A stretch of 64,000 nucleotides of DNA from CAVQDV01 sp963711375 (GCA_963711375.1 CAVQDV010000005.1:558001-622000); one strand, 5' to 3'. Positions 16,131 through 24,554 are shown, counted from the first letter of the stretch. Made by a program: numbers and translations. Notes: generated by a model from the sequence alone, not told the origin.

Positions 16131-17003
16131 TTATGGGCAACCCTTACTAACTGAATTAGCCCTAGGCCGATTTGTTACTTTTTTAAGAAAGCTAGAGATT
16201 ATTGCAATGGTTTCATCGGGTTTATCCCTGTAAACGGGATCACCCGTATTTGGCATGATGACTAACTCGCAGTATTTCCCAATATTCCGCGCAGTTTCGA
16301 TAGCGCATGAGGCGGGATGAACGGGATCATTTTCTCCAGCTAAGTGTAATACTGGGCAAGAAATTTTGTGGAGCTCTGATGAAAAATCAAATTTGCCATA
16401 TTCAGTATTCATGTATTGAGCCCATAAGTCCGGATTTTGAATACAACCCCCAAGCTCTTCAGGGGTATAAGCTTTTTTAGCGTAAAACGGCAAACAAATT
16501 TTGAAGTACTCCAGGTTGGTTGTGGCGTTCCAATTAGTATCAAACGCTTTTACGGCGTTAGCTGCTTTTTCATTTCCCACCCGAAGGAATTCTTCATAAC
16601 GAGCTTCGGGTGAAACTTTTGCTTCTGTGTTACAGAGGATTAATGCCATTGGGTGACTTGGATATTGTATTGCATAAGACATGGCAACATAACCACCCCA
16701 AGAGACGCCAGCCACGATTGGGTTCTTGATTTCAAGTGATTCACAAAATAATACGATGTCTTTGCCATGTTGCCCAAGGTTCCATTTATCAGGATCACCT
16801 CTATCACTTCTGCCGCACCCGCGTTGATCAATCAATATGATATTAGCCTGTGATGATAATTTCGACCAAAATGGAAGGTAGAGAGAATGATCTGCGATCC
16901 CGGCGCCACCATGAAGAAAAATTAGGGTTGGTTTATCGGAATTACCGATATCTCCAATAGCATGGAAGTAAATTTTTATATCACCAGAAGTTGTATACGG
17001 CAT
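16131..17003 (-). CDS. alpha/beta hydrolase, proline iminopeptidase-like
   Basis: 290 residues. The oxyanion 'FLHGGAG' at residue 30, 'LIDQRGCGRSDRGDP' and the nucleophile elbow 'AGVSWGGYVAM' are typical of the S33 peptidase/epoxide-hydrolase branch of the alpha/beta hydrolase fold. 'GENDPVHPA' carries the acid. The usual C-terminal catalytic His is not obvious: the expected region reads 'PNTGDPVYRDKPDE', where a Gly-His would be normal. This casts some doubt on full activity. GGAG precedes ATG 17003. It is monocistronic, between the TauE fragment and an IS66 remnant. Confidence 0.8.
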   Translation of the reverse strand: MPYTTSGDIKIYFHAIGDIGNSDKPTLIFLHGGAGIADHSLYLPFWSKLSSQANIILIDQRGCGRSDRGDPDKWNLGQHGKDIVLFCESLEIKNPIVAGVSWGGYVAMSYAIQYPSHPMALILCNTEAKVSPEARYEEFLRVGNEKAANAVKAFDTNWNATTNLEYFKICLPFYAKKAYTPEELGGCIQNPDLWAQYMNTEYGKFDFSSELHKISCPVLHLAGENDPVHPASCAIETARNIGKYCELVIMPNTGDPVYRDKPDETIAIISSFLKKVTNRPRANSVSKGCP

Positions 17004-17052
17004 CTTGTCTCCTAAAAAAATTCTGCTATTTGGCGTGAATCAGGATCCTATT

Positions 17053-17201
17053 TTAGGTTAGTTTAACACCTTTTACAGTTTGAATAGAATGTATAGCCTC
17101 ATTAAAAGCATCGTAAGCGTTTGGGCAAGTACATGCCCTCAAAGGTCGAATGGAATTTTCAATAAGATTATTATCGATTTCAATTCGACCGTCTTTTAAA
17201 A
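17053..17201 (-). pseudogene. IS66-family transposase 3' fragment
   Basis: Minus-strand frame LLKDGRIEIDNNLIENSIRP, the DNNxxENxIRP signature of the IS66 TnpC transposase C-terminal region, followed by about 28 residues and TAA at 17055-17053. Upstream it is cut off exactly where the palindromic R1 repeat at 17202 begins. Neither IS66 ends nor the accessory orfs are present. It is the only transposase trace I recognise in the window. Confidence 0.75.
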
Positions 17202-17295
17202 GCCATTGCTGCCAGGCTAGCTTTATTTGCCTTATTTTAATTTTTTACAAAAAAATAATTTCAGAAAGCCAAATAAGGCTAGCCTGGCGTTAATG
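17202..17295. repeat. palindromic R1 repeat, full copy
   Basis: Same architecture as 7875-7969: GCCATTGCTGCCAGGCTAGC left end, AT-rich loop, AAATAAGGCTAGCCTGGC right arm. One arm base differs (AAAGCC for AAAGGC). It separates the IS66 fragment from the methyltransferase gene. Confidence 0.85.
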
Positions 17296-17312
17296 ATTTA
17301 ATTATCAATGGG

Positions 17313-18176
17313 TCATCTGGGCCCATAAATCTGGATATGGTAGGCGCCTAGTATATCGCCTTCTTTCCAATCTTTTCCGTCAGTATCCAAGCCTTTTGGA
17401 ATATACTCTTCAAGTAATTCTAAATCGGCTTCATTTGCTGCATTTTTATAATCTCCTCTTGTCCAGAAGAAATCTCGAAAAATAACTTCTTTTCCGTCAT
17501 CACCGATTGAGCGCAGACCAATTCTAGATCCACTTTTTTTTGCATCATAAACCTCTTGATTGCCTTCAACCTTATTATCCTCATAGAGAAAATCAAGCTG
17601 AGGATTATAAAGCCACTCATTACAGTTCACGGTAAATATGCGACCATTGGGTTTGAGTACTCGGTGTAATTCCAAAAATAAACCTGCCAATTTCTCTCGT
17701 GACTCCTGTTCGAGTAAAACAAAAAAACAAAATATGACGTCATAGGCTGCCTTAAAATCGGGTATTTTATTTTCCTCAATTTTCTCGTACTTTATCTGAT
17801 TATTTTCAGTTCTTGCAATATCTATATTTCCTGCATCTCTGTCGATCCCGACCAGATTTATATTCACTTTAAGTCCATTAAACGTTCTCAAGATTTGCGG
17901 GGTTGATGTGCCGGGCCCGCAACCGAAATCTAAACCTTTCAACGGGGCATCAAGTGTTGAGGCAAAATGAGAAGCGTGTCTTTTCACCACTGCCCCCAAA
18001 TCACGATAAATAGGAAATAAAATCGCGTTCTCTTTGATGACTTCTTGGTAAGCGGGCCGAATAACGGCGTAGTCATTGGCATTCTGCTTTGGCTCAGCAG
18101 AATCAGTTTGTTTTATATTTTGAAAATAGGGGCTATCAGTTATTGCAAACTGAACATCAAATGATAATTCTCGCAT
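17313..18176 (-). CDS. SAM-dependent methyltransferase
   Basis: 287 residues. Class I methyltransferase: motif I 'LDFGCGPGTSTPQIL' near residue 82, acidic 'VGIDRDAGNIDIA', motif IV-like 'YDVIFCFFVLLEQES', and 'HRVLKPNGRIFTVN'. The first 75 residues and the last 90 are less conserved and may carry substrate recognition. GGAGG with a six-base gap precedes ATG 18176. It stands alone between two R1 repeats. The substrate (small molecule or protein) cannot be inferred. Confidence 0.85.
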   Translation of the reverse strand: MRELSFDVQFAITDSPYFQNIKQTDSAEPKQNANDYAVIRPAYQEVIKENAILFPIYRDLGAVVKRHASHFASTLDAPLKGLDFGCGPGTSTPQILRTFNGLKVNINLVGIDRDAGNIDIARTENNQIKYEKIEENKIPDFKAAYDVIFCFFVLLEQESREKLAGLFLELHRVLKPNGRIFTVNCNEWLYNPQLDFLYEDNKVEGNQEVYDAKKSGSRIGLRSIGDDGKEVIFRDFFWTRGDYKNAANEADLELLEEYIPKGLDTDGKDWKEGDILGAYHIQIYGPR

Positions 18177-18205
18177 AGGAAACCTCCAAAATAAAACTCA
18201 TCTAC

Positions 18206-18250
18206 CGAAGTGTTATATTCACGATATTCACGATATTCACGATATTGAGC
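18206..18250. repeat. short tandem repeat, TATTCACGA units
   Basis: Three to four consecutive nine-base units (TATTCACGA) upstream of the methyltransferase start. Probably slippage-generated. They could change promoter spacing. Confidence 0.5.
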
Positions 18251-18278
18251 TCCATGCTAATTTACTAAAAGCAGAAAA

Positions 18279-18349
18279 GCCATTGCTGCCAGGCTAGCCT
18301 GGCAGTAATGACTAGAAAGGCAAATAAGGCTAGCCTGGCAGTAATGACT
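18279..18349. repeat. composite R1 repeat: minimal copy plus right half
   Basis: A minimal palindrome with both ends (GCCATTGCTGCCAGGCTAGC through GGCAGTAATGACT) is followed at once by a right-half unit (AGAAAGGCAAATAAGGCTAG to GGCAGTAATGACT). The repeated GGCAGTAATGACT shows that one copy arose by recombination between two. Confidence 0.75.
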
Positions 18350-18648
18350 TCAGTGCGAACCAGGCAGTTTTTTATGACGAAACAGCAAACCAGCACTCGC
18401 TGTTGGTGGCATTTTGATTAGATCTAGTGTAAGATGCAACGCTTTAATGGACTATCGAAACAAATGGAGGGAAGAATAACTAAAACGGGTGCTCATCAGC
18501 ATCACAAGCTTGACAAGGTACTATATGATCTCTTACAGTCCGCACATTATGCCGAAGCAATCCACACCCCGGGGGCACTTATCACATCCCATCTTACAAT
18601 AGCCGACGCGCTAGTGGCGCACATGCTTTCTGCTCCAAAACAAAGTAG
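18350..18648 (+). pseudogene. remnant of secreted-protein gene related to 35722-35973
   Basis: At 18541-18648 the plus-strand frame NPHPGGTYHIPSYNSRRASG ends AFCSKTK and TAG. It matches 'NLHPRGAYHTAFYNSRRVCD' of the secreted protein at 35722-35973, also at DNA level. Upstream the match needs a one-base deletion, and no signal peptide remains, so it is a decayed copy. The leader at 18411-18450 (GTGTAAGATGCAACGCT, then AATGG) resembles the leader at 50531-50570. An 80-codon frame from 18434 reads through in another phase and is not credible. Confidence 0.5.
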
Positions 18649-18828
18649 GGGAATCAAACCAGGTTTAAAAAAATGAAAGAACCGCCTCAATATACTGAGA
18701 AAATCAATTGAGAAGTGACTTTGAAATAATGGTGAATATTTTCAGGCATCTATAAAAATAAATGAGATTTCATAGGGAAAAATTAGCATACAGGAGTTTT
18801 AAATTAACTAAATAAGGTAAAGTAAAAA

Positions 18829-19218
18829 GTGAAAAAAATAATCGCAACATCAACACTGGTTTTAAGCATGTCTTTATTATCAGGCTGCGCATCAATTGTA
18901 AGTGGCACATCACAACATGTGTATGTAGAAACACCCCCAGTAAAAGGAGCGGTTTGTTCGTTAAAAAATGATAAAGGATCGTGGTACATTCCAAGTACGC
19001 CAGGGTCAGCTGTTGTACACAAAAGCACTCATCCTCTATTTATAAATTGCAAAAAGAAAGGTTACAAAACTGCGTATCAGAATTATCAATCAAGCACGAA
19101 AGGTATAATTGCCGGTAACATAATATTTGGTGGCGTTATTGGTGCTGGCATTGATGCCGCTGATGGCGCTGCTTTTGATTATCCGCCCTCAATGATTGTA
19201 CCGATGAAAAGGCATTAA
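18829..19218 (+). CDS. small outer-membrane lipoprotein
   Basis: 129 residues, GTG start with AAGG upstream. Signal peptide with lipobox LLSGC (Cys at residue 20). The mature part has 'SIVSGTSQ', a single internal Cys pair region and the Gly-rich end 'GNIIFGGVIGAGIDAADGAA' then FDYPPS. That Gly/Ala hairpin before FDYP is common in small proteobacterial lipoproteins of unknown function. It lies just outside the tRNA-derived junction at 19.4 kb. No partner is visible. Confidence 0.8.
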   Translation: MKKIIATSTLVLSMSLLSGCASIVSGTSQHVYVETPPVKGAVCSLKNDKGSWYIPSTPGSAVVHKSTHPLFINCKKKGYKTAYQNYQSSTKGIIAGNIIFGGVIGAGIDAADGAAFDYPPSMIVPMKRH

Positions 19219-19234
19219 TTGAGGCACAAATTGA

Positions 19235-19259
19235 CCCCTTCCCCCATAAATTGAAGGGG
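19235..19259 (+). terminator. hairpin after the lipoprotein gene
   Basis: CCCCTTC (19235-19241) pairs with GAAGGGG (19253-19259) over an 11-base loop, 17 bases after the stop codon. No T-run follows, so it may stabilise the mRNA end rather than terminate by itself. Confidence 0.35.
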
Positions 19260-19400
19260 ATTCCTAATTAAAGGTTGCTACGCTCTCGCGAGTTTGCAGT
19301 GGCTCCTGCTTCACCGAGCTTGCTCTGCACGCTCGCCTGGTAAGCCAGCGCCCATTACCGGGCGCGGCTCCCATAAGAACCGTGCATACAACTTTCAAAA

Positions 19401-19475
19401 ATTCTGTGTAACCTTTTGATTCTATTAGTGACGTGCCGCGGAACCGAATAGCGGACCTCTACTGATTACGAATTA
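19401..19475. repeat. tRNA-Thr 3'-half remnant with downstream flank
   Basis: ATTCTGTGTAACCTTTTGAT then TCTATT equals the bases just 3' of the tRNA-Thr gene (52330-52353). It is followed by a decayed tRNA 3' half with small indels, ending CTACTGATTACGAA. Beyond it, sequence such as CATTAAATCAACACTTTGCG (19497 on) is shared with the junctions at 23.6 and 29.8 kb: one element family left all three. Confidence 0.75.
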
Positions 19476-19906
19476 CCTAGAATAAGTTTAGACCTTCATT
19501 AAATCAACACTTTGCGATGCGTCTTTGATTTAAAAACAGTCTCAAACAGTTCAAAAGACCGTTCTTCTAAACCTATGCAAACCTATCCAAAGGTAGCTTT
19601 GCTGTTAGATTCCTGCTTCACAGAGGCTGGTTTTACTTTAATTTTACAATCAAAGCCAGAGCCTTCCTCTCCACCGGCTATTCACGGTGGAACTCACCGC
19701 ATATTTTTTTAAAATTCACAATGCTTTCACACTGTATAATAGATTTATATACCTCTTTTTTATTTTTGTAAATTCGTATTTTAGGGTTTTTTTAGAAAGA
19801 AAAAGGTATGTTTAAGCAGATTTTGTACAGGCTGTTAAAAACCCTACATCAGCCTCATTAGGTTACATTTTCCCTACACTCTTCTGCTAACCTAGCTGGA
19901 TATTAG
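19476..19906. other. gene-free element arm
   Basis: About 430 bases of the arm sequence that also follows the remnants at 23.6 and 29.8 kb. Recognisable pieces are AAAACAGTCTCAAACAGTTC, and later CAGCCTCATTAGGTTACATT and TTCCCTACAC. No coding sequence was accepted. The repeated ACAGTCT-type words could be integrase binding sites. Confidence 0.45.
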
Positions 19907-19924
19907 ATATAGTATATGCTATAT
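19907..19924. promoter_or_regulatory. operator-like palindrome before the MazEF-type pair
   Basis: ATATAG-TATATG-CTATAT, inverted arms of six bases, 21 bases before the antitoxin ATG. It resembles the HigBA palindrome at 33071-33088 (both contain ATATGCTAT). Antitoxins of this type normally repress their own operon from such a site. Confidence 0.55.
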
Positions 19925-19945
19925 TCAATTCCAGAGGTGAGATCT

Positions 19946-20179
19946 ATGGAAAAAGTACTAATTTCAATCCCCGATCAGCTGGCTCTTCGAATGCGTGCTG
20001 CTATTCCCGCACGCCAAAGAAGCAAAACCATTACCCATCTCATCGAGCTGGAAGTAAAAAAACGCGAAAAAGCTCTCTTCGAATGCGCCCTGGCCGTCGA
20101 AAAAGATGCCGCTTTACGAAAAGAAATGAAGGATTGGGATGTTACCCATGAGGATGGATTAAACGATGAATCGCGGTGA
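19946..20179 (+). CDS. antitoxin of a MazEF/PemIK-type pair
   Basis: 77 residues, MEKVLISIPDQLALRMRAAI, then 'ARQRSKTITHLIELEVKKRE': a ribbon-helix-helix DNA-binding N-terminus followed by an acidic tail ('KDWDVTHEDGLNDES') that would wrap the toxin. AGAGG precedes ATG 19946. The end overlaps the toxin gene by 14 bases, the usual translational coupling. It is likely to autorepress through the palindrome upstream. Confidence 0.85.
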   Translation: MEKVLISIPDQLALRMRAAIPARQRSKTITHLIELEVKKREKALFECALAVEKDAALRKEMKDWDVTHEDGLNDESR

Positions 20180-20486
20180 CGTCTATTGGGTCGATCTCAA
20201 CCCTACAAAAGGTTCGGAAATAAATAAATTACGCCCTTGCGTTTTACTCGGTGCGACGCCAATTAATCTAGCGCGAAGCACAATTGTCGTCGTCCCCCTT
20301 TCTACATCTACTAAAGCTCGGCCACCTTTAACCATTTCAGTCACCTGCTTAGAAAAAGAAGTCACGGCGGTCTGCGATCAAATTCGAACGATCGACAAAA
20401 GCCGACTTAAAAATCCAGCTGGCAATCTTTCGACTAAGGACATACAAGCTCTAGATGATGGCTTGCGGCAAATTTTATGCTTGTGA
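20166..20486 (+). CDS. MazF/PemK-type endoribonuclease toxin
   Basis: 106 residues, complete. 'NRGDVYWVDLNPTKGSEINKLRPCVLLG' is the standard MazF start (Arg and the GSE..K.RP loop), 'VVPLSTSTK' the central strand, and 'AVCDQIRTIDKSRLKN' the helix with the catalytic Thr/Ser region. Family members cleave single-stranded RNA at short sequence motifs and halt growth when the antitoxin is lost. It probably stabilises this island segment. Confidence 0.92.
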   Translation: MNRGDVYWVDLNPTKGSEINKLRPCVLLGATPINLARSTIVVVPLSTSTKARPPLTISVTCLEKEVTAVCDQIRTIDKSRLKNPAGNLSTKDIQALDDGLRQILCL

Positions 20487-20510
20487 CAAATAATCATTTT
20501 CGGTCACGAT

Positions 20511-21119
20511 TCATGCCGATTTATTTATTTTTGCTGCTTTTAATATCAAATTATCTTTTATTCTTGGCCAACTTGCCCGATCAATGGAATAGTGGTAATA
20601 ATCCTGGGCTTTTTTGCTCGGCATAGTTTGATAATTTTTTATTATTCCCACATAATTTGCACCTAGTCGCAAAACGGCTACTTGACTTGGGAGATTATTT
20701 ACGTGGACTTTGAAATAAACCTCTTCAAATTTTAAAGTCTCAAAAGCATAACTTAACAATAGTAGTTTACAATTGGTATTGAGAGAGGTTCGCTGATGAC
20801 TTTTAGCGTACCAAGTCCAACCAATATCCAGCTTCTTTTGAATATTGTTTATTTTGCAATAAGTCGTCATTCCAACAACTTTTTGACTGTCGTTATGAAA
20901 GACAGAAAACGGCACCATTATTCCTTCGCTCATTAACGTTAACCTACGGCCGATTTCGGCTGACATTGCATCAGGCTTAGGTATTGTTGCATATTCCAAA
21001 TTCCAAAGCTCACCATCAGACGCTGCTTTTATTAATTCCCCACAATGATCATGAGATAATAATACTAGAGCGCAAGTCTTATTTTTTAACTTTTTAAATT
21101 CAATATTTATTAATGGCAT
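20511..21119 (-). CDS. RimJ/RimL-type GNAT acetyltransferase
   Basis: 202 residues. 'VVGMTTYCKINNIQKKLDIGWTWY' is the RimL-type strand pair. The loop 'AKSHQRTSLNTNCKLLLLSYAFE' binds acetyl-CoA, and 'LGANYVGIIKNYQT' is the late strand. These proteins acetylate protein N-termini or small amines; close relatives are often annotated only as GNAT. It is convergent with the MazF-type toxin, 24 bases apart. GGTGGG lies just before ATG 21119. Confidence 0.85.
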   Translation of the reverse strand: MPLINIEFKKLKNKTCALVLLSHDHCGELIKAASDGELWNLEYATIPKPDAMSAEIGRRLTLMSEGIMVPFSVFHNDSQKVVGMTTYCKINNIQKKLDIGWTWYAKSHQRTSLNTNCKLLLLSYAFETLKFEEVYFKVHVNNLPSQVAVLRLGANYVGIIKNYQTMPSKKAQDYYHYSIDRASWPRIKDNLILKAAKINKSA

Positions 21120-21235
21120 TGCCCACCATGATTTACCCTCTGTGCCAGCGGCCTAGATTTGTTGAAAACCAAATATTACTTTAAATCAAAATGAGGCGGC
21201 GAGCACTTGAATTTACTTGTTTTGGCTTAAATAAG

Positions 21236-21568
21236 TTATTCTTCTTCGCTAAATAACCTGACGTTCCAATCTTCGACTATGGCGCTTGTTGGGTTATCCA
21301 CTAATTCTTTGAAAGCGTGAGCTACATAATCTGAAGCACAATGAATATCAAAGGCCTTTAAATCAACATATTCTTGGAGAAGAATAATTGCGTATTTTGA
21401 TTTACCTGGCGCACCTGGATGTGAAATTTGCTTAGTTGCATGTGCTCTAAGGCAACCTTTTTCATTTTCTAAGGTCTGAGCCATCAGTTTTTTAAACCTT
21501 ATCCATAGCTCAGCCTCACAACCTGCTTTGGGAAGCCATTCTGAAACAACAAAAACATGACCTGGCAT
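21236..21568 (-). CDS. antibiotic biosynthesis monooxygenase-fold protein
   Basis: 110 residues from MPGHVFVVSEWLPK. The ferredoxin-like pattern of ABM proteins is visible: a first strand, 'KKLMAQTLENEKGCLRAHAT', 'ILLQEYVDLKAFDIHCAS', 'HAFKEL'. Family members act on quinones, haem or unknown substrates as dimers. AGGA precedes ATG 21568. A further upstream frame (to 21667) lacks a ribosome site. No neighbouring pathway suggests a role. Confidence 0.7.
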   Translation of the reverse strand: MPGHVFVVSEWLPKAGCEAELWIRFKKLMAQTLENEKGCLRAHATKQISHPGAPGKSKYAIILLQEYVDLKAFDIHCASDYVAHAFKELVDNPTSAIVEDWNVRLFSEEE

Positions 21569-21800
21569 ATCAATTTTCCTTTTTGCTGATATCACCTGTA
21601 CAACAAGTTTTGACAGGACTCCTTTGACACAAAAGTTGATTAAATACGATACGTATAATGAAGACAAGTATTTATTGTCAGGCTAGGCCTGCTGACATTT
21701 CATAGAGACAGCCACAACAATAAACACGCCATTGCAAAGGTCGAATTATAAACACAACGAGCGTAGCTTTTTGTCCGAAATATGTATACAATTAACGGAC

Positions 21801-22439
21801 ATGAAAATGAAAGAACAAATACTTCAGAGAATAGCTGAATCAGGCCCTGGCAAGGTTTGGACACCCAAAGATTTTTTAGATCTGGCAAACCGTGACGCAG
21901 TTGACAAAATTCTGCAGCGACTAGCCGACAGCGGTAATCTACGCCGTATTGATCGAGGCTTATATGATTCCCCTCGAAAAAATTTAATCACTAGGGAAAT
22001 TACATCGCCAGATTATCGCCGTATAATCGAAGCTATTGGGCGACGCGATCAGATTCGAATCTTAATTGATGGCCTAACAGCTGCTAATGATCTCGGCCTA
22101 AGTAATGCCGTTCCAGGACGAGTAATAGTCTATACCGATGGTCGATTAAAACCGATTCGATTGGGTAATCTCATTATTCAGTTCAAACTTACCTCCCCCA
22201 GTAAACTCTTTTGGGCGGGCAGACCAGCGATGCGGATTATTCAAGCCTTACACTGGCTGAGAGAAAGTATAAAAACAGGCGCAGAAATCGAGCAAGAACC
22301 CATCAAAATTCGATTAACGAGTATATTGCGAGACTTTCCTGAAAGCGCCCTTAGTTGTGAAGATTTAAAGGCTGGATTACATACTTTGCCATCGTGGATG
22401 CAGAAATGGGTCCGAGACTTACTCTCAAAAATCGAGTAA
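21801..22439 (+). CDS. DUF6088 / AbiEi-type antitoxin-regulator
   Basis: 212 residues: a winged helix at residues about 1-55 ('RIAESGPGKVWTPKDFLDLA', 'ILQRLADSGNLRRIDRGLYD') followed by the DUF6088 body ('DYRRIIEAIGRRDQIRILID', 'GRLKPIRLGN', 'RPAMRIIQALHWLRE'). Such genes are normally followed by an AbiEii nucleotidyltransferase toxin. Here only unclear fragments follow, so this antitoxin looks orphaned. Upstream, ATGTATACAATTAACGGAC resembles the leader of the second AbiEi gene (ATGTATATATTAACGGA at 24784), hinting at a shared operator. Confidence 0.8.
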   Translation: MKMKEQILQRIAESGPGKVWTPKDFLDLANRDAVDKILQRLADSGNLRRIDRGLYDSPRKNLITREITSPDYRRIIEAIGRRDQIRILIDGLTAANDLGLSNAVPGRVIVYTDGRLKPIRLGNLIIQFKLTSPSKLFWAGRPAMRIIQALHWLRESIKTGAEIEQEPIKIRLTSILRDFPESALSCEDLKAGLHTLPSWMQKWVRDLLSKIE

Positions 22440-22758
22440 AAATTGATTAGGGAAAAAATCATGAATTCTAATTTTTTTAAAATTAATGTTTGTTGGCACT
22501 AAAGATCCCATTATTAGATTCGGATTGATGGATCAATCAGGATCAATACATGACGATGTAAAAAATGTTTTATTATCTGCTGTTCAAAATGTGCTTTAGA
22601 TATGAGTATTGGAAATCCAATTGCTCAGACTGATGTGCCTATACCTTTCCGAACAAATTTTTCTAGTGATAAACAATCGTCCACAGAATGCATTCTTACT
22701 TGATTATGGAAAGCTTCAATAAATTCGAACAAGCTATCATTAGAAATCTCCGCCGGCA
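22440..22758 (+). pseudogene. coding remnants after the orphan antitoxin
   Basis: Two short frames without ribosome sites: 22486-22599 (MFVGTKDPIIRFGLMDQSGS...) and 22602-22703 (MSIGNPIAQTDVPIPFRTNF...). The residue composition looks protein-like, but I recognise no family. They occupy the place where the toxin partner would be expected and may be debris from a deletion. Confidence 0.3.
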
Positions 22759-23495
22759 TCAATGCAATTCGACTATATTAACCCAAATTTGCCATTCTTT
22801 TACTTTGCCGTTTTCGAGTTTATATAAATTCATCGCATCAAGTTTTATTTGCTCACCCTCAGGATTGTGCTTAAAAAATAGGGCATTTTGTTCTACACGA
22901 AAGGCTATTCGATCGTCTTCCGCAATAACATCCTTGATTTCACTTTTTAAATCTTTAAATATTTTTTGTAAATTAGGTAAGCGAGATTTCAAATTCGTTT
23001 AAGTCCAGCTGTTTTGACATTGCGTGATTAAACATTATAAGGTCTGGAGAAAAATATAGATCCAGCATATCTTCATTTCCAGGCGAAAATGCGGTTACAT
23101 AAGAATTAAACACAAATTCATGTGCAAAGCCAACAAATAATTCTTCATTACGCATCGTTATTTTTCCTCTCAAGTGTTCGATAGTTTGGTCAATTGTCTT
23201 TATCAATTTTGCAGTTCGATCAAGACTCTGTGCAAGGACTTGCTTGTGAGAAATCAAGGCATCAATTTTATTGAAGTCATCACTGCTGACAACCCCTTTG
23301 TATGTCGCTGAGCGGAAAACCTAATTCACGATAAAATAAAATTTGCTGCAGCATCAAGATCTGCTCTTCTTCATAATATCGATAATTATTTTCGCCATAA
23401 AAAGCTGGCCTCAGCAATCCGATCCTGTCGTAAAAACGCAGTGTTCGGATACTAATCCCAGATAGTTTTGATAATTTTTTTACTGTGTAAGACAT
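22759..23495 (-). pseudogene. MerR regulator fused to SnoaL-like domain, two frameshifts
   Basis: Reads MSYTVKKLSKLSGISIRTLR plus 'FYDRIGLLRPAFYGENNYRYY', a MerR helix-turn-helix, up to DIQ near 23295. There a frameshift at a GGGG run leads into TGA. The next frame continues 'SSDDFNKIDALISHKQVLAQ' (TipA-like coiled helix) and a SnoaL/NTF2-like start. A second shift near 22985 continues 'KSRLPNLQKIFKDLK' to 'KVKEWQIWVNIVE'. Restored, it would be about 245 residues. Two independent lesions argue against sequencing error. The function was probably sensing of a small compound. Confidence 0.75.
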
Positions 23496-23574
23496 CTTGG
23501 TTTCCTCTTCACTGACTTTGAGTACGATACGGGATGACGTAAGGAGAGAGTCAACACATTTATACTAAAATTTT

Positions 23575-23622
23575 TGGTGCCAGGGCGCGTAATCAAACCG
23601 CGGACCTACTAATTATGAATCA
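23575..23622. repeat. tRNA-Thr 3'-half remnant
   Basis: TGGTGCCAGGGCGCGTAATC, then AAACCGCGGACCTACTAATT and ATGAATCA: about five changes from the intact tRNA 3' half. The following arm (CTGGACCCTCGTTAAATCAAC and onward to CCCTACACCTGCTG) matches those at 19.5 and 29.9 kb. Confidence 0.75.
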
Positions 23623-23768
23623 CTCATGATAAGGCTGGACCCTCGTTAAATCAACAGCTTGTGATGCGCTCTTATCACTTGGCTCTTGTTCCAAAAACAG
23701 TCTAATCCAGTTTCAAAAGTCCCTACAGCAGTCTCATAAGGTTACAAAATCCCTACACCTGCTGAAGC

Positions 23769-24554
23769 TCAATACCCAAATGATTTTTGAGTGCGCTCGG
23801 CTATATCTTCAGTTTGATGGGGCACAGATTGTTTCTGGCTGTTAATAATTTCTTGAACTTCAGATTCAGTTGTTGTGCGCTTGAATCCGCAGTAACGTTT
23901 GTCATATCCCAATTGCTCGATTTCATCGATTTCGATAGGAGAAAATTTTAATCTTTTTCCATAAAGATTTTTAGCTTCAGAATTAAATACTCGCGTCAAA
24001 ATATAGAATTCAGTGCCAACAGGATAATGCGCCAATACGCATTCCATCAAATGTCGACCTATGCCTTGACCTCGATTTTGAACAGCAGCATGAGCAATGT
24101 AAACGACTTTCTTGCCGCTCACTACTTGCTCAGTGAAGTGCACAAAGCCTACTTTTAATTTACGAGAAACATCATTTTGAAAGGCCATATAACATTTCAT
24201 TTTCCCTTTCGATTCCCGCCATTCCTTCATTGCATCTAAGCTAACAAAAATAGAGTAATGATATAGAGGAGATTGGTATGAAGGCTTTTTAGACAAGAGA
24301 GATTCTTTAGATTCATAATATTGGTTTTTCCGCTCCTTGATGTCTTGGGCTAAGTCAGGTTTTTCTCTATAAGATTCATAAAGGCTGTTTCGATAAAGAC
24401 CGTAGAGATGGAGGGCGGCAATATTGACTCGAAAGGCGGGATCGCCTTTGATCCGTAAATTTACCGTCTTAGAGGGTATTTGATCATAGAATACAAATTC
24501 AATTTTTTGGGCTGCGTCTTTAAAAAGAAAGGGGGAGGTTCGCTCTTGTCTCAT
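23769..24554 (-). CDS. GNAT acetyltransferase with N-terminal extension, copy 2
   Basis: 261 residues, start MRQERTSPF at 24554 behind TTGGAG. It aligns without gaps to copy 1 (14526-15311), with about 27 substitutions spread mainly over residues 45-130. The acetyl-CoA loop 'AAVQNRGQGIGRHLMECVLA' and the C-terminal third are almost unchanged. Both copies are intact, so they may be functional and under purifying selection. The shared DNA starts at AAGCTCAATA just past the stop and ends about 15 bases upstream of the start. Confidence 0.8.
   Translation of the reverse strand: MRQERTSPFLFKDAAQKIEFVFYDQIPSKTVNLRIKGDPAFRVNIAALHLYGLYRNSLYESYREKPDLAQDIKERKNQYYESKESLLSKKPSYQSPLYHYSIFVSLDAMKEWRESKGKMKCYMAFQNDVSRKLKVGFVHFTEQVVSGKKVVYIAHAAVQNRGQGIGRHLMECVLAHYPVGTEFYILTRVFNSEAKNLYGKRLKFSPIEIDEIEQLGYDKRYCGFKRTTTESEVQEIINSQKQSVPHQTEDIAERTQKSFGY

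Noticed and set aside
7875..18349. Integron-type cassette array based on R1 palindromes
   Set aside because: R1 lacks the GTTRRRY/RYYYAAC core boxes of attC, no integron integrase is visible, and copies are perfect rather than bulged palindromes. Kept only as a repeat-bounded array.
18434..18676. 80-codon gene with no match
   Set aside because: The coding signal at 18541-18648 lies in another frame, homologous to the secreted protein at 35722; the 80-codon frame is a by-product.
19280..19392. Group II intron fragment, because the minus strand contains GCACGGTTCTTATGGGAG
   Set aside because: The resemblance is limited to a short stretch; no reverse transcriptase frame or domain V hairpin could be found nearby.
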